A stretch of DNA of 64,000 bases from Chlamydomonas sphaeroides (Eukaryota > Chlorophyta > Chlorophyceae > Chlamydomonadales > Chlamydomonadaceae), in assembly GCA_001662425.1 (NCBI GenBank), contig BDDC01000035.1:1006-65005 (forward strand). The letters are read 5' to 3'. Below are positions 11,301 through 22,937 of the stretch, piece by piece. Both the position numbers and the translations under genes were made by a program. The notes beneath the pieces were generated by a model, which was given only the letters and a program-made list of their open reading frames with translations, was not told the DNA's origin and did not search any database. Each line of letters starts with the position of its first letter. Position 1 is the first letter of the stretch.

Positions 11301-14183
11301 TCTCCCTGGCGTCCTGACCTCGCCGCCACGCGCCCACAAACGAGCGGGCAGGGCGCCCGGCGCCTTCCCTTTTCCCATGTCTCACTTCGCGGCCGCCAGC
11401 ACAGCGGCGAAGCTCGCCCCCGCGGCAGGATTGTCGAGCACCGAGTCAGCCAGGTTGTCCGCCACCCGGCGCAGGCCCTTGGCCAGCTGGCCGGCGCTCA
11501 CCTCCCCGGTGGAGGCGAGCCTGGCAGGGGCACCGGGTTGGGGAGGGGTTGAATTCGGGGGGCACGCGGTGCGCTGCGGGGTGCTGCATCTACAGGCAGC
11601 GCGCTTGTCGCCAAGGCGAGGCGGGGCGGGGCTGGGCGCACGCAGCGTGTGCGACGCTGTTGCCGGACGCAGAAGACCCACACATGTCACCGTCACGCCG
11701 TGCAGCTCACCTGGACAGAAGCGCCACCACGGCGTCGGTGTTGGCGGGGCTGTCGATGGCCGCCAGCAGCGCCTGAAGGGCAGCAGGCGGGGGGGCGCAG
11801 GGCCGAGAAGCGTGAGTGGAAGCGCCGCGCATGGCATCGAGGCCATGGCAAGGACGACAGTGCAGCACTGGCCCCTCTGCCTTCTGCGCTCCCCGCTTCC
11901 CAGCCCGCGGCACCTCCCCGCACCTGCTTGACCAGCTCGTGGTGGAAGAAGGGCAGCCCCAGCTCCCGCAGCCGCCGGGCAGCCTCGCCGTCGTCCCGCG
12001 CCGCCAGGTACTCGGACAGCAGCGAGGCCACGGCAGCCTTGGAGTCGGCGTGCGAGGTGCCGGTGCCTGCGCGAGGGCGGGAGGGGCACGCGGCCACAGA
12101 GGGGCGCGTCATCGTAGGAAGAGGCCACGGCCGCTAAAAGTCAGCGTGCAGCCCCCCGCCGCCGCGGCCGCACCCAGCACCGCTGCCGCTCCTGCCGTAC
12201 CCGCTCTGCCTCGCGCGGGGCCTCGCGGGAGCGGGGGCCATTGCCGCAGCTTTTCTGTCTCAGCTGTGTCCACCTCCGGGTCTCCCGAGTCCGCCCAAGC
12301 CCAACCCCAGGCCTCACCTGCTCCGCCCCAGCAGCGCAGCACCTTCTCCGCCGAGTGCCGCCCAGCCAGCGCCGTCTCGCAGCGCTGCTTCAGGTCGCGG
12401 CACACGGGGCTCGCCTCCTGCGGCGCCGGTGCGGCAGAGGATGATCAGCACAGGGGGAACACCGGCGTAGTTTGGAACTTCGGCAGCAACCACTGTCCTG
12501 CGCCTAGTTTAGCTGAGCCGCAAAGTATGCGAGCGATGCCTGCAAGCTGCAAGGCATATGCCGCCGGCTTGGCCCCCCCAGGGCCGTGCCGCCGGCACCA
12601 CTATGCCCCATTGCAGCGGTTAAACAAGTACCGGTACACCAGCAATCGTTTCGCTTCGTCACAAGTACAACCACGCGAACGCAAGCCGACTGCTGCCTAC
12701 CGTGTCGATGGCGTTGATGATGGCGGGCGGCACCACGTCGTCCACCACCGCCCGCGCCACGAAGCGGGCCAGCAGGTCCGGCGCGTCCGGAACGTCCAGC
12801 ACGGTGTCGGGCAGCGCCGCGAAGAGCGAGGCAAAGCCCTTGGCCACCTGCTCGGGCGCCAGCACCTGATGGGTTGGAGTGTTGGGCAGAGCGTGGACGC
12901 ATCAGCACGCGTGCATCGCCGCAAGCCGCTATAGCATGGCCGTACCCAAGCTGCTGAATGCGAGGGGGGGCCAAGGCATGACCATGATTGGCACCCTGGG
13001 ACCGAGCGCCAGGTGCAGCGCGGCCCACCTCGGCGTACAGGCTGCTGAGCAGCGCCGACGCCATCTCGCGCTCGCGGTCCTTGCGGTCCAGTGCCGCGGT
13101 GACGAGGCGCTTCACGAAGTAGTGCCCCAGGTGGCTGGCGCCCAGCTCCTCCAGGCTCTCGGCCACGTCAGCCACGGAGGCGTTGAGGAAGTACTCGTCC
13201 ACGATGGAGCGCACCTGTGGGCCGGCGAGGAGGTCAGTGATGTGCGTTGCACACGGAACATGTACTTCGGTGTGTCGTCCAACCGCGAAAGTGTGGGGAC
13301 GGGACGGGGGCCTTGTAGGGATGGGCGCAGACGCCAGAACGAAAGCGCAGAGGACGCCTGTCATCATAGCGACTCGTCATCAGCACCGGCAACTGGCGGC
13401 CCCACCTCCTCCTTGTAGGACACCACCTCCTGCTTGAGCGCCGCCTGGTGGTTACGGAGCAGCACCACGTGCTTCTCGTCCTCCTCGGAGTCGTAGTTGG
13501 GGTCGTTGCGGTCCAGCGCGTCATCGCCTGCGAATTGAGTCAAGGTAGCAGGTGCGATGAACGATGCCGAGCAGCGCTGAGGGACGCCGCCGGCGAGCAC
13601 ACCGCTTGCAGGAGCTACACCGCTGGCTTGCCGCACCTGCCCCTGGGGCAGCGCCCTGCGTCAGGAGAGCGCCCCAGGTGTACTTGCCACCGCCACCACC
13701 TTTCTTGGCACCTCCAGGGCCCTTAGCTGCGGGCCAGCAGAACGCGCACGTGGGCGTGTTAAGAAGGCCGTGCCAGGCGTGTGCACCCCACCTCCTGTGT
13801 CACACCTGCACGGCTCTTGCGCTCTCCAGACGCCTGCGCAGCCTTATGATTTGCCGCTGCGCGCGCCTTGGCTTGCTCTGTGGCAGGAGAGTGGCACTAG
13901 TTCTCAGCGCATGCGGCCAACGGTACATGCCCGAATTCCCCCACGTCAGCTCGTGCCGAACACTATATTCCTCCCGACACCGCGCGATCTTGCGCCCGAA
14001 ATATCTGGCTACCAACGCCCGTTGCGGCGACGCCGCCGGCGTAGTTTCGCGATCGCCAAGGCCTTCCGCCGCCCCACCTTGCGCCTTCTCCTTCAGCGCT
14101 GAGTCAAGCGCCGCTCGCTGCTCATCAGTCAGGAAGGGAGCTGGCTTGGGGCTCGCGCTCACGGCGGCCCCCTCGTCCCTCAT
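8346..14183 (-). CDS. MA3-domain translation regulatory factor (PDCD4-like, four MA3 repeats)
   Basis: Homologue of plant MRF/ECIP1 and animal PDCD4 proteins, which bind eIF4A through MA3 domains and modulate translation. Minus-strand exons in order give the start at 14183 (MRDEGAAVSASPKPAP), then near 13726 a Gly/Lys linker ending in GKYTWGALL, then GDDALDRNDPNYDSEEDE, the acidic motif typical of this family before the first MA3. MA3-1: VDEYFLNASVADVAESLEEL and LGHYFVKRLVTAALDRKDRE (about 13060-13220), then PEQVAKGFASLFAALPDTVL (12700-12870). An AEKVLRCWGG linker is at about 12320. MA3-2: SEYLAARDDGEAARRLRELG with LPFFHHELVKQ (about 11930-12050) and VSAGQLAKGLRRVADNLADS (11400). MA3-3 is spread over 9700-10990. 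A GARHGIERLVNCWHGG linker is at about 9500. MA3-4 runs from about 9170 to the last exon, ending VLAYISERGTKDGWLAA. MA3-4 looks most degraded. Identity is firm; exact splice sites of some exons are estimates. Confidence 0.92.
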
Positions 14184-14454
14184 GGCCGAGTTGCTAGCGG
14201 AAGTCGACGCTGGAAGTTCGCTTGTCGGAATGCCACGAAACGTGTATTAGTTGATGTTCGATTGGTAATTCAGCTTGTGTGAGGGGGCGAGCGGGCCCTG
14301 CGGGAGACGACACGGACTCCTTCATGGGTATGCAAGCCGGAAACTCGGGCCCCTACAACGCAGTCCCCATAAGGTAGTGCTGCTTGGGGAGCGAGCTAGC
14401 CAGGCCTAGCCGCAGTACCCCGCTTATTACGAGCTTGCACCATCACCCGCAAAC
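14184..14454. promoter_or_regulatory. Divergent promoter region of MA3 factor and gamma-CA genes
   Basis: Only 271 bases separate the two start codons, which point away from each other, so promoters and both 5' leaders must lie here (or overlap the genes). I see no clear TATA box. The assignment is by position only. Confidence 0.55.
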
Positions 14455-16592
14455 ATGTCGCTCTTCAAGAGCAGCCTGCCAGCTGGCTTCCTGTTTCCTT
14501 ACCGGCACCCTAAAGTTAAAGGAATAGTCGAGTCCACTCTGTATGGACTTGGCTCGGTCTTCCGCGGCGTGGGTGCTGCGCTGGATGAGCTTGGCGCAAT
14601 GGTGCAGGGCCCTCAGGGCTCTGTTAAGGAGCACGGTGCGGTCGCATGGCGGGAACACAGTGGCTGGGCGCTGCGAGCCCCCGCACGCGCTGAAGCCCCA
14701 TCGCCGCTCACGCCGCGCAGTCCAGCCCAACCTGGCGTTTGCGCCGGTGCACCGGAAGTCGGATGTGCCTGTTAGCGCGGGCCAGGTCGTGCCTGCACCC
14801 AGCGCTGCTCAGCGCATCCTCAAGCTGAAGGAGATGGTCGTGCCTAACAAGCACAGCACCGCGTTCGTGGCCATGAATGCCAACGTGCTCGGGAATGTGA
14901 AGCTCGGGGCCAACTCGTCGGTGTGGTATGGCGCCATCCTGCGCGGTGGGTATCCCCCTCCGGCCCCTCGGCTGGCTTTCCCCTGCTGGCGCTCCAAGCC
15001 TACGCCTCTGCCCCCCTGTCTCCCTTGCGTTCACCTCTCGCCCTCCTTCTCATGCCTGGTCCGGGGTCCTGTGCAGGGGACGTCAACGGTATCGAGGTGG
15101 GCGCCAACACCAACATCCAGGACAACGTCGTGGTGCACGTCTCGAAATACAGCCTGGACGGGGATGCGCGGAACACGGTCATCGGCAGCAACGTCACTGT
15201 CGGTAGGCCACATGCAGGCCAGCTCCCGGGTGGCCATGGCAGCCCCTTGCGGCGAGCCTTCTTGGAGGCCGCGCCGTGGGACCTGCCGGCGCGGCCGGCT
15301 GGGGCGAGGCCGCGCTTTTGCGACTGCATGCAAGGCATCCACGCGACTGGGTCTAACGAGCTGCCTAGCCCCGTGTCCACGTTAAAAGAGCCGGAAGAGA
15401 TACGCCTGCTGACCGCCCCGGCCCCAACCCACACACGTAGGCCACGGCGCCACTGTGCACGCGTGCACCATTGAGGACAACTGCCTGGTGGGCATGGGCG
15501 CCACGCTGCTGGACGGTGTCGTGGTGAGTCTCGCGGCGGGATGGATGCCGGTAGGATTAAGGAGCGTGGGTGTGGGCAGGGTGAGCAACGCGTCGGCCGC
15601 AGCAGGAACGAGTCTTCTGACAGCGGTCGGGTGGTGTGCAGTCGGGTGATGCAGCGGGTCTGCAGCAAGGCGGGTGGGGCATGGATTACGCTGCCAGGCG
15701 GTGCCGTGGCAAGGCTGGTGTTGAAGCAGGGAAGAAGCGGTAACGGTCCGTGGCGACGCTGGGGGTTCACTGCAAGGGCCTTCGCGGATAACCGCTGGGG
15801 TGCTGGGCCCGGGACTTCGGGCCGTCTGACGCAGCTGTGCGTGTCGTCTAGCGGTTGGCAAGGGCTCGTGCGCTCTGCCTCACGCTTGGCCGTCTGCCGT
15901 TGCCTTGCAGATGAAGGCCGGCTCCATCGTCGCGGCTGGCGCCGTGGTGCCGCCCAAGACGACCATTCCCTCGGGCCAGGTGCGCACCCCGGCCCGGTGC
16001 GTCCGTGCCGCACCTTGCATGCGGCGCTCCCCCTGTCCAGCAGCTAGCGATCTCGCCCGAGGGAACCCGTCCACAAGTACCTGTGAACAGTATTGCCATT
16101 TCGCAGGGCCAGCCCCTGGGTCAGGGACCTGGCAGCTGGCACGAACGTACGGGCCCCTTGCCCGCCTCCTCCCCGGCTCCCACGTTCCAGGTGTGGGCCG
16201 GCTCGCCCGCCAAGTTCCTGCGCAACCTGGAGCCCGAGGAGGCGTCCTTCATCGCCTCGTCGGCCGCCAACTATGCGGAGATTGCCAACGTGCACAAGTG
16301 TGAGCTCTCCCAGCGCGTTGCCTGATGCCCCTGTTGCCCTGCGCAAACCTCGTTATTGCGTGTCCGTCAGAAGGCGTTGTGCAGCACGGTGGCCCGCACC
16401 GAAGTGGCCGATTGACAGTTGTGCTGGGTTTCCACTTCACCCGCAGTCGAGCAGAGCAAGACGTTCGAGGAGCAGCACGTTGAGGCGGCCATCATCCGCG
16501 ACCGCGCCGCGCTGGCGGACCCCTCCAACTCCGTGCACCAGATGTGGGAGTACGACTCGCAGACCGCCCTGGTGGCGCGCGCCAAGAGGTAG
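14455..16592 (+). CDS. Gamma-type carbonic anhydrase subunit, mitochondrial complex I
   Basis: Left-handed beta-helix gamma-carbonic anhydrase, a family that forms the matrix-side domain of complex I in plants and algae. Seven exons join in phase (14455-14635, 14721-14945, 15077-15202, 15441-15523, 15911-15979, 16191-16299, 16447-16592), giving 312 residues. The N-terminus (ESTLYGLGSVFRGVGAALDE LG..VQG) matches the conserved start of plant gamma-CAs and is probably also the import region. Hexapeptide-repeat signatures follow: NVLGNVKLGANSSVWYGAIL, then GANTNIQDNVVVHVSK. The three zinc-ligand histidines of the family appear at His156 (VVVHVS), His179 and His184 (VGHGATVHAC). The motif VGMGATLLDGVV and the closing VWAGSPAKFLRNLEPEEASF are typical. 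The C-terminal tail (FEQSKTFEEQHVEAA) is helical. Because all three histidines are kept, this copy could be an active-type rather than gamma-CA-like subunit. Which paralogue (CAG1/2/3 type) it is cannot be settled here. Confidence 0.95.
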
Positions 16593-17064
16593 ATGCCTTA
16601 GAGCGGCGGTCGGTTGCGGCTCGGTGGCGCGTTGGAGCTTGGGTCGCGCCGGGAGGTGAAGGCGTAGCGCTGGACAGCGGCGGGGGCCGCCGTTGGGGCA
16701 GGAGCTAGGTGGAAGGCCGTGGCGGCGTTGCGAGCGCCTGGACCTGGATGGCCTTGGCTTATCGCGTGTTGTGTGCTTGCGGCCATGCGAGGTTGAGGGC
16801 AGGCGCAGAGTGTGTTTGGGTTGGTGGACGCGGACGTGTCGGCTTGCCAGGGCTGGGGTCCGAACCGGCAGTGTCCTTTCGTGCTGGCGGGCAAATGCAA
16901 GGTCTTTCCTCAAGCAGGCCCCGTTTCACCCGTGTTGTTGTGCGGCATACAACATATTTGCCGAGCAGTTGCCAGACAGTAGCGGCAGGACGTCGGCCAG
17001 CGGAGTCGTGGGCAATCAGGCCCATAGTATTGGCCAAACTAGCTGTCGGGACCTGTGAAGCCGT

Positions 17065-17122
17065 GCGCCCACAACGGTCTCCGCTAGCCCACAATGTCGG
17101 AGTGGCTGACTGCAACCCCATC
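17065..17122 (-). repeat. Dispersed repeat, copy 1 (inverted partner at 22881-22937)
   Basis: Read on the minus strand, this segment begins GATGGGGTTGCAGTCAGCCA and continues through GCGGAGACCGTTG. The plus strand at 22881 reads GATGGGGTTGCACTGAGCCA and then GCGGAGACCATTG. About 80 percent of bases match over roughly 55. The two copies face each other across the first GT90 gene. Confidence 0.75.
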
Positions 17123-17259
17123 TAACCAGGGGCGTTACTACAAAAGGCCGTGCCGAGTGGGCGTCATTGGCCAACGGCCCCAGGTCACGCGGGTACCACT
17201 GCAGCCCTGGCCTGAGTCTGAGAGTGCCCCAACTTTGCCGGCCCATACCTTTTTCCTCG

Positions 17260-17347
17260 GCACTCCGACAAGCATGAGGCCGGCAGCATTGGATCGGACT
17301 AGTCGTCGGCTTGCGATCCCCCCCTGGTGGCATGCTTGTCGGAGTGC
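17260..17347. repeat. Perfect 17-bp inverted repeat
   Basis: GCACTCCGACAAGCATG at 17260-17276 is the exact reverse complement of CATGCTTGTCGGAGTGC at 17331-17347, with a 54-base spacer. It can form a foldback in DNA or RNA and may be a small inverted-repeat element. No coding sequence lies between. Confidence 0.9.
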
Positions 17348-18725
17348 GGAGGTCGTGTCGCACGGCGGTTCCCGTACATGGGGTCCGCACACGGTCGTGG
17401 GCACGTTCGTGCCACCAAAGCCGCTGACATACCGCGCAACCGGCTTGAAACATATATACTAGGTACCAGGGTCCCATATGGCTGTTCAGGGCTGCGCATA
17501 TGGCTCGCTATGGCTGAGAAATGGGCACGGTGCCTTGGGGGCCGAGGGGACAGCCATGGTGCGTGTCTGGAGACGGCCGCCCAAGCACGCTAGACACAAC
17601 GCCTGGTGTTGTTAGTGGTTGCATATGTCACAGAAGGTCCTCCTAGGCCACCAGCGGGCACTTCGGCACACGTCGCGACTGGCGCGATTTCCGCATGCCG
17701 GCCGGCGACTTCCTGCAGAGCGCTCCATAGGCCCCGATGACGCTTCTACATCTCTTCTGAACCTAAGAAGAGCTCCATAGCAGGCACTGGGTGCTATGAG
17801 AGGCGCAATTCAGCGCATGCACATGGCAATGTCGCGATGACCGCGCGATTATGCGCTTTGCCAGCTCAGTGGGATGCCGTATGACGTTATAAGTCGCTAT
17901 GGACGTCAGGGTCGGGGCTCTGAGCGCCGACTCAACCACCCCGCCCACGAACCCCAAAGTGGTACCCGCGTGCCCCAGGTCTCCTGGAATGTCCTGACAT
18001 CCCAGGCTGGGGGTAGGTGGCCTCCTTGCGGTCCGCCTTTTCGCTATGGTGGTAATTGCAGCCGGCAACCTGTCTGGCCACGCGCAGGAAGCCTCCTGGC
18101 CACGCGGGTGTGTCCGGTGTCGTCGCTCGAAAGCGCCGCCCGCCCCTGCACCCCGAACCCCACGTCACCCCGCGCCGCCCGGAGTAACCTCAACGCCGCT
18201 AGCGCGCGGTAGCTGCCGGCGCCCCCGCGCCCCCTTCGCCCGGCGCCTCGCGCCGCCCCGGCGAAATACCCCACATGCAGCGCCGGGAGTGTCCCCGTGC
18301 CCCCGCCTATTCCGCGCGTAGTATCGCTACATAGCAGCATCATTCAACACGTCATGGATTCGCAGCTGGTCGAGCTGGTCAATCATCGCGTCGCGACGCC
18401 GCGACTAGCGAGTTTCGTGCTCCCTGCGAGTTCCAACGATTATATTTTACATGGTGTATTGAATGCAGCGGTACTACGGGCGAAGAGGCTGGGGCACGGG
18501 GTCACGCTCGGCGCTGCGCCGCCGCCTTTGGGGGCATTTCGCCTGGGGCAGGGGGGCATGCTCAGTGCCGCATTCGCGTACTGGTCTCGTCAAGCTGGTC
18601 AGGTTCGTCCAGGTATCCTGCATTGGCTGGGTGTATGTTGTTTGGGTCCATCCAGTCATACAACTTTTATGCCTGCCTTTTTGCTGAAACATTGGCTTCG
18701 CACGTGCCTACTGGCTCACATACGC

Positions 18726-21700
18726 ATGCAGCGCACAAAAACAAGAGGGAAGACCTTGCCCTCAAGTTGCCAATGTTTGTGTACGCTAGTGGTCTTAGCA
18801 CATTTCTCTTTGACTACACATACTGAGGCCGCGACGGGCCTTTGCGATGAAATTCCACCGGAATGCGCAGCGTACGCGCAAAATTGGCAGCCCTCGCTCA
18901 AGCGACGAGAGCAGGTCCGCCTTGACTAGGCGCAGCTAGCAGTATGCAGGAACACACCACGCTAACACGCTGTACGCATTTACTCACGCACGGATACCGC
19001 TCGCACGCATGTATGCGCGCCGCAGTGGCTTGCTGCAGGCGGCATCTCACAGGCGCTGTATAATCAATCAATCAGCGAGCTTTGGAAGCAGCATGAGGGA
19101 GCTGCCATAATCACGATACACCGGGTGTGTGAGGCCGCGCGTGCCGACAGTTCATGTGGCCAGGCCCCCTAGCCTACCCGGCTTTCCGTGCTTGCGCCAA
19201 GCTGTCGCCTGACGAGACCTTCACCTCACACCCATGGTATGTTATCTCTCCCTTGGCACACTCCTCCAGGGAGTAGCGTACGTGCGCATGCGAGATGAAG
19301 GGTGAGCGTTCCAGCTGCGTTGCATGCCCGGCTGCCCCCGCCCACGCACGCACGCAGCCCCAACCTCACCACTTATATAGGTACAGGAACTTACATGTAC
19401 GGCGCAATTGCAAGCTGCCCTAAACGCTTGGATAATGCTCGCAGGGTCCAAACCCGCATCTACGCGGCGCTGTTGCTGCTCCACCGGGCCATAACACGGC
19501 TGGGTCGGGCCGCCTTCCCGGACGTCCAGTTCACTCTGCGCACTGGCGACTTCCCGGCCAGCCGCGCAACCTTCTCCTTCTGCGCCAATCCAGAAAAGAA
19601 ACCGATTAGCTGGCTGTGGTGCGTGCGACGTTGCGGGGCAGGGGAGGGCCGGCGGGGCTGCGGCGGTGCAGATGGGGCCTCCACCTGCGTGCCTGGCCCC
19701 CAGAAGCCCTCGTGCTTTCCCCGCCAATCCCCGGCGCCTCCCTTGCCAGGCCTGACCACGGATACATGGCTTGGTGCGTGCCTGGATGCCGACCCGGCAA
19801 TGCGCTGCGTCCACCGGTCCCCAGGGACTCTCACGTCTAACTCCCACTTCACCAACACGTGCGCACGGGCAGGCCCGAGATCTTGCAGCACAGCTGGGTG
19901 CAGCAGCTGCAGGCGGCCGACGACCTGGCGCGGGAGATGCCCTTCCGGCAGCGCAGCAACAAGATGTGGGTCGCGGGGGCCCGCAACGCTCGCTGCGGGG
20001 CTGCGGGACTGGCTGGTCGTTGATCTGATGCGGGGTTGCTTGCCGCCGCTGCCTGGCGCTGCCTGGCGCTGCCTGGCGTGCCTGCCCGCCGCCTCAGGTT
20101 CTGGCGAGGCAGCCCCGGCAACGCACACCGCCAGGTGCGTCTGCGTGTTTGGTGGGTGCGCACGGCTGTGTGCGTCGGTCGTCTCAACGCACCTCCCCCG
20201 CATACGTCTCAATGCCCTGCGTGCGCAGCGTTACCCCCGCCGTGCAGCTGTTGCCCCGTTGCGCCACACCCCTGCGTGTCGCCTGCCCTCACAGCACCTG
20301 TTGAACCTCTTCGAGAACCGCACCGACATTGCAGACGTGAGTGCCGCGCGCGCGTCCTCGCCAGCGCCGCGCGCCGGCCAAGCAGGCGCTCAGCCGTGTG
20401 GCCTAATGGAGCAGCCACGTGTACGCAACCATACCCCACCGCATGATGCCTGTCCATGCGTCCAAGCAAGAAGGTGCCCGACCCCACCGCCGGCGCAAGA
20501 TGCAAGCTCCATCAGGTTCCGTATCCCCCCAACAAGCACCTAGGACACTGCCTCCTAGTACCCGGCCGCATGCACCCCACTCCAACCCACCCAACCGTAC
20601 CCAGCTATCTCCCCCTCTACTACATGCACGCCCGTCCCCTCTTGATTGGACGATGCGGGCCCTGCACACCGCACGGCCTGGCCCCATCCACCCCACCTTG
20701 TGCGTGCACGCGTCGCAGCGTAGCCACTCCTGCGCCTTACTTGCTTCATGTCAGGTCCAGCGCATCGGTATGTTCCACGAGCTGCACGATCTGGTCAAGA
20801 ATGACCCGGGCTTCAACATCAGCAGCCGCATCACAGCGCTGGAAGACTTTTGCAAACACAAGTACATCATCTATACCGAGGGTACGGGGTCCTCGGTTGG
20901 GCGCTCTGCTGATTTCGGGTCGGGGCTCCGCGGAGAGTGGGGTTCTGGCGCTGAGCGATCCCAGCCCCTCCCTATGTGTGTGTTGGTCGACGTTGATCGC
21001 CCGCACCTCCCGTGGTTGTTGCGCCCGGCGCCCGCAGGCAACACCTACAGCGGCCGGCTCAAGAGCCACCTGGTGTGCGGCTCGGTGGTCATCTCGCACT
21101 TACCCCGCATGGCACGTGCGATTGGAGGGAGGGACGGAGGGAGGGAGGGACGGACGGCGCGCACCCGTCGGCGGGCAGACCCCACGCCTATGCATGGGCG
21201 GGCGGAGGCTTGCGAGCCGGAGGGGTCCTCTGGCCGTGCTGCCCCCGCCCGCTCCTGCCGAACAAGGGTCCCTCACCGCTCCCGCAGGAGTCCGTGGAGA
21301 GCAGCATCCTGCGTGACGGCCTGGACTGGGTGGTGCTGGGCGGCGGCTTTGACCACCTGGAGGAGCGGTACCGGCAGCTGGAGGCCAACCCGGCAGCGGC
21401 CGAGGCCATCGCAGCGCAGGGTGGCACGCTGAGGCAGCTGCTAGGAGGTGCGGTGCGGGGGGCGGTCGCTGCGGCATGTTCGCTAGTGGGCGTGCCTGCC
21501 GGAGACAGCGGTGTGGCTATATGGTCGTCGGAGCTGTGTAGCCACTTGCATGATGCGGTGGTTCCTACCTGGGCGGTCGCCGACGCTGCGCCGACGTGCG
21601 CCGCGGGGACACGTGCGCTGCGTTGGGTCTGGGCGGTCTCCAGGCTGCCTGGGCAGGGGCTGGCGGTGTGAATGTTGTCCCGTAGCATGGGCAGCTGAGC

Positions 21701-22001
21701 AGTTGCGCGCTCGGCGCTGGGCAGGTGGCGCGCCCCGGCGCCCACCACCGCTGCAGACCCCACCGGCGATGACAAGCTCCTGGCCCCGTTCGCCCCTTCC
21801 TACCTTCCTGATTGTGAAGAGGACGGCATCAGCTGCTACATCCTGGCCGCGCTGCGCTGCTACGCTGACGTGGTGCGCTACGAGTGGCGCCGACCAACGG
21901 GCCACTGGACGCTGCCCACGCTGGAAAGCTTCTTTACGGCACGCATGAGGCCACTGCCGTTCGAGGGCCGCTGGTGGCGACAGGACGACCAGGAGTGGTA
22001 G
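18726..22001 (+). CDS. Glycosyltransferase family 90 (CAP10/Rumi-like), copy 1
   Basis: Predicted secretory-pathway O-glycosyltransferase of the GT90/CAP10 family; donor and acceptor unknown. The first exon (18726-18914) encodes a signal-peptide-like stretch (CQCLCTLVVLAHFSLTTHTEA) then GLCDEIPPECAAYAQNWQP. An exon from about 19052 (ALYNQSISELWKQHEGAAII) likely follows; the join to GVAYVRMRDEG (19270-19301) is uncertain. Then, in phase: 19445-19618 with FPDVQFTLRTGDFP, 19873-19965 (WPEILQHSWVQQLQ), 20098-20134 with the family FWRG motif, 20295-20336 (HLLNLFENRTDIAD), 20755-20881 (EDFCKHKYIIYTEG), and 21038 onward with NTYSGRLKSHLVCGSVVI, the best-conserved GT90 block. The later exons give DHLEERYRQLEANPAAAEAI and DCEEDGISCYILAALRCYAD, ending at the TAG at 21999. 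There is no C-terminal KDEL. The junction near 21115/21288 does not keep frame with the obvious splice sites. Family assignment is strong, ends moderate. Confidence 0.83.
20048..20077. repeat. 10-bp tandem repeat in a GT90 intron
   Basis: GCTGCCTGGC repeated three times, within the intron before the FWRG exon. Confidence 0.9.
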
Positions 22002-22544
22002 GGCATGGTGATGCAAGGCATGGAGGCTCGCATCGATGCGCTATCGTTGGCCGCGGCCTACTGCAGCCGCCATCGGCATCATCCTTTGGTGGCAGGGCTT
22101 GAATTCGCAGGCGATGGCACAGCCGCCAACTGTGATGTGTGGTGTTTGATGTTTGCTGGCCTTGCTGAGCAGCTGCTGAGGGCAACAAGGAGCATGGCAG
22201 CTGCCGGACGGCGGTTGGCGCGGCGGTCGTTGGTTTGTGGGAACGGCGCTTGCTTGAATTTGACTTGTCCCGCATCGCAGCCGGCTGGCCACACGCGCGC
22301 GCCGCCAGCCGCCGCATGCGCGCACGGCCACGGGTGCAGTGCGCGGCTGGCTGGGGAGTGGGGACGGCCCGCTTCCCCCAACCCTCTTGGTCTGGTCGTG
22401 ACGGATCGCCGGCGTTGGGGCGTCATGGTGCGCCACATATTCGGGACTCGGACGCGCTGGCCCAATGCGCAGCGCTGATCCAAAGCAAGGAACCCAGTTC
22501 AGAGCTCCTAGCGGGGCATGGGTCCCGCTGCTGCCTTCGGAAGC

Positions 22545-22687
22545 GCTAGCGTACGGCAACTTGATGTGGCGGCGCGGCCGAAAGCGTACAGAAACTTGAT
22601 GTGTCAGCGAGGCCACAAGCGTACGGCAACTTGATGTGGCGGCGCGGCCGCTAGTGTACGGCAACTTGATGTGGCCTGGCGGCCAGG
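22545..22687. repeat. Four-copy tandem repeat of about 35 bp
   Basis: Unit core GTACGGCAACTTGATGTGGC plus a variable GGCGCGGCCG tail, repeated four times (starts near 22545, 22581, 22617 and 22651). The second copy is the most diverged. Head-to-tail and without unique spacers, so a minisatellite rather than a CRISPR-like array. Confidence 0.92.
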
Positions 22688-22880
22688 AGGTACTGATCAT
22701 AGTGCGGTTGTGTGAGCACGTTGGATACGGCAGTGCGTGTCCACCCGCTCTTCTGCTGGGGACCACGGGTGAGGGGTGACCCCTGCTGAGCTCTGCTGCT
22801 TGCGTCACACCCAAACGTCACTGCGCACCGTCCCTCTTTCATCATAGTAAACACATTTATGCATATTGACGACGATTATT

Positions 22881-22937
22881 GATGGGGTTGCACTGAGCCA
22901 CTCGGACGTTATGGATAAGCGGAGACCATTGCGGTCC
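22881..22937 (+). repeat. Dispersed repeat, copy 2 (inverted partner at 17065-17122)
   Basis: Matches the reverse complement of 17065-17122 over about 55 bases, including GATGGGGTTGCA, AGCCACTC and GCGGAGACC. Confidence 0.75.

Larger units (their letters stand above)
16593..18725. other. Intergenic region between gamma-CA and first GT90 gene
   Basis: Two kilobases with no supported gene. It holds one copy of a dispersed repeat (17065-17122) and a perfect 17-base inverted repeat (17260-17347). Between about 18300 and 18725 base composition falls and a long frame runs into the first GT90 exon, but that upstream part has no recognisable content and is more likely 5' leader and promoter. Confidence 0.5.

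Noticed and set aside
22545..22687. CRISPR-like repeat array
   Set aside because: Units are directly adjacent with no unique spacers, and the genome is eukaryotic. It is a minisatellite.
17065..22937. The pair of 55-base inverted repeats as terminal repeats of one large transposon carrying the GT90 gene
   Set aside because: The repeats are only about 80 percent alike and no target-site duplication or transposase is visible. Kept only as a dispersed repeat pair.
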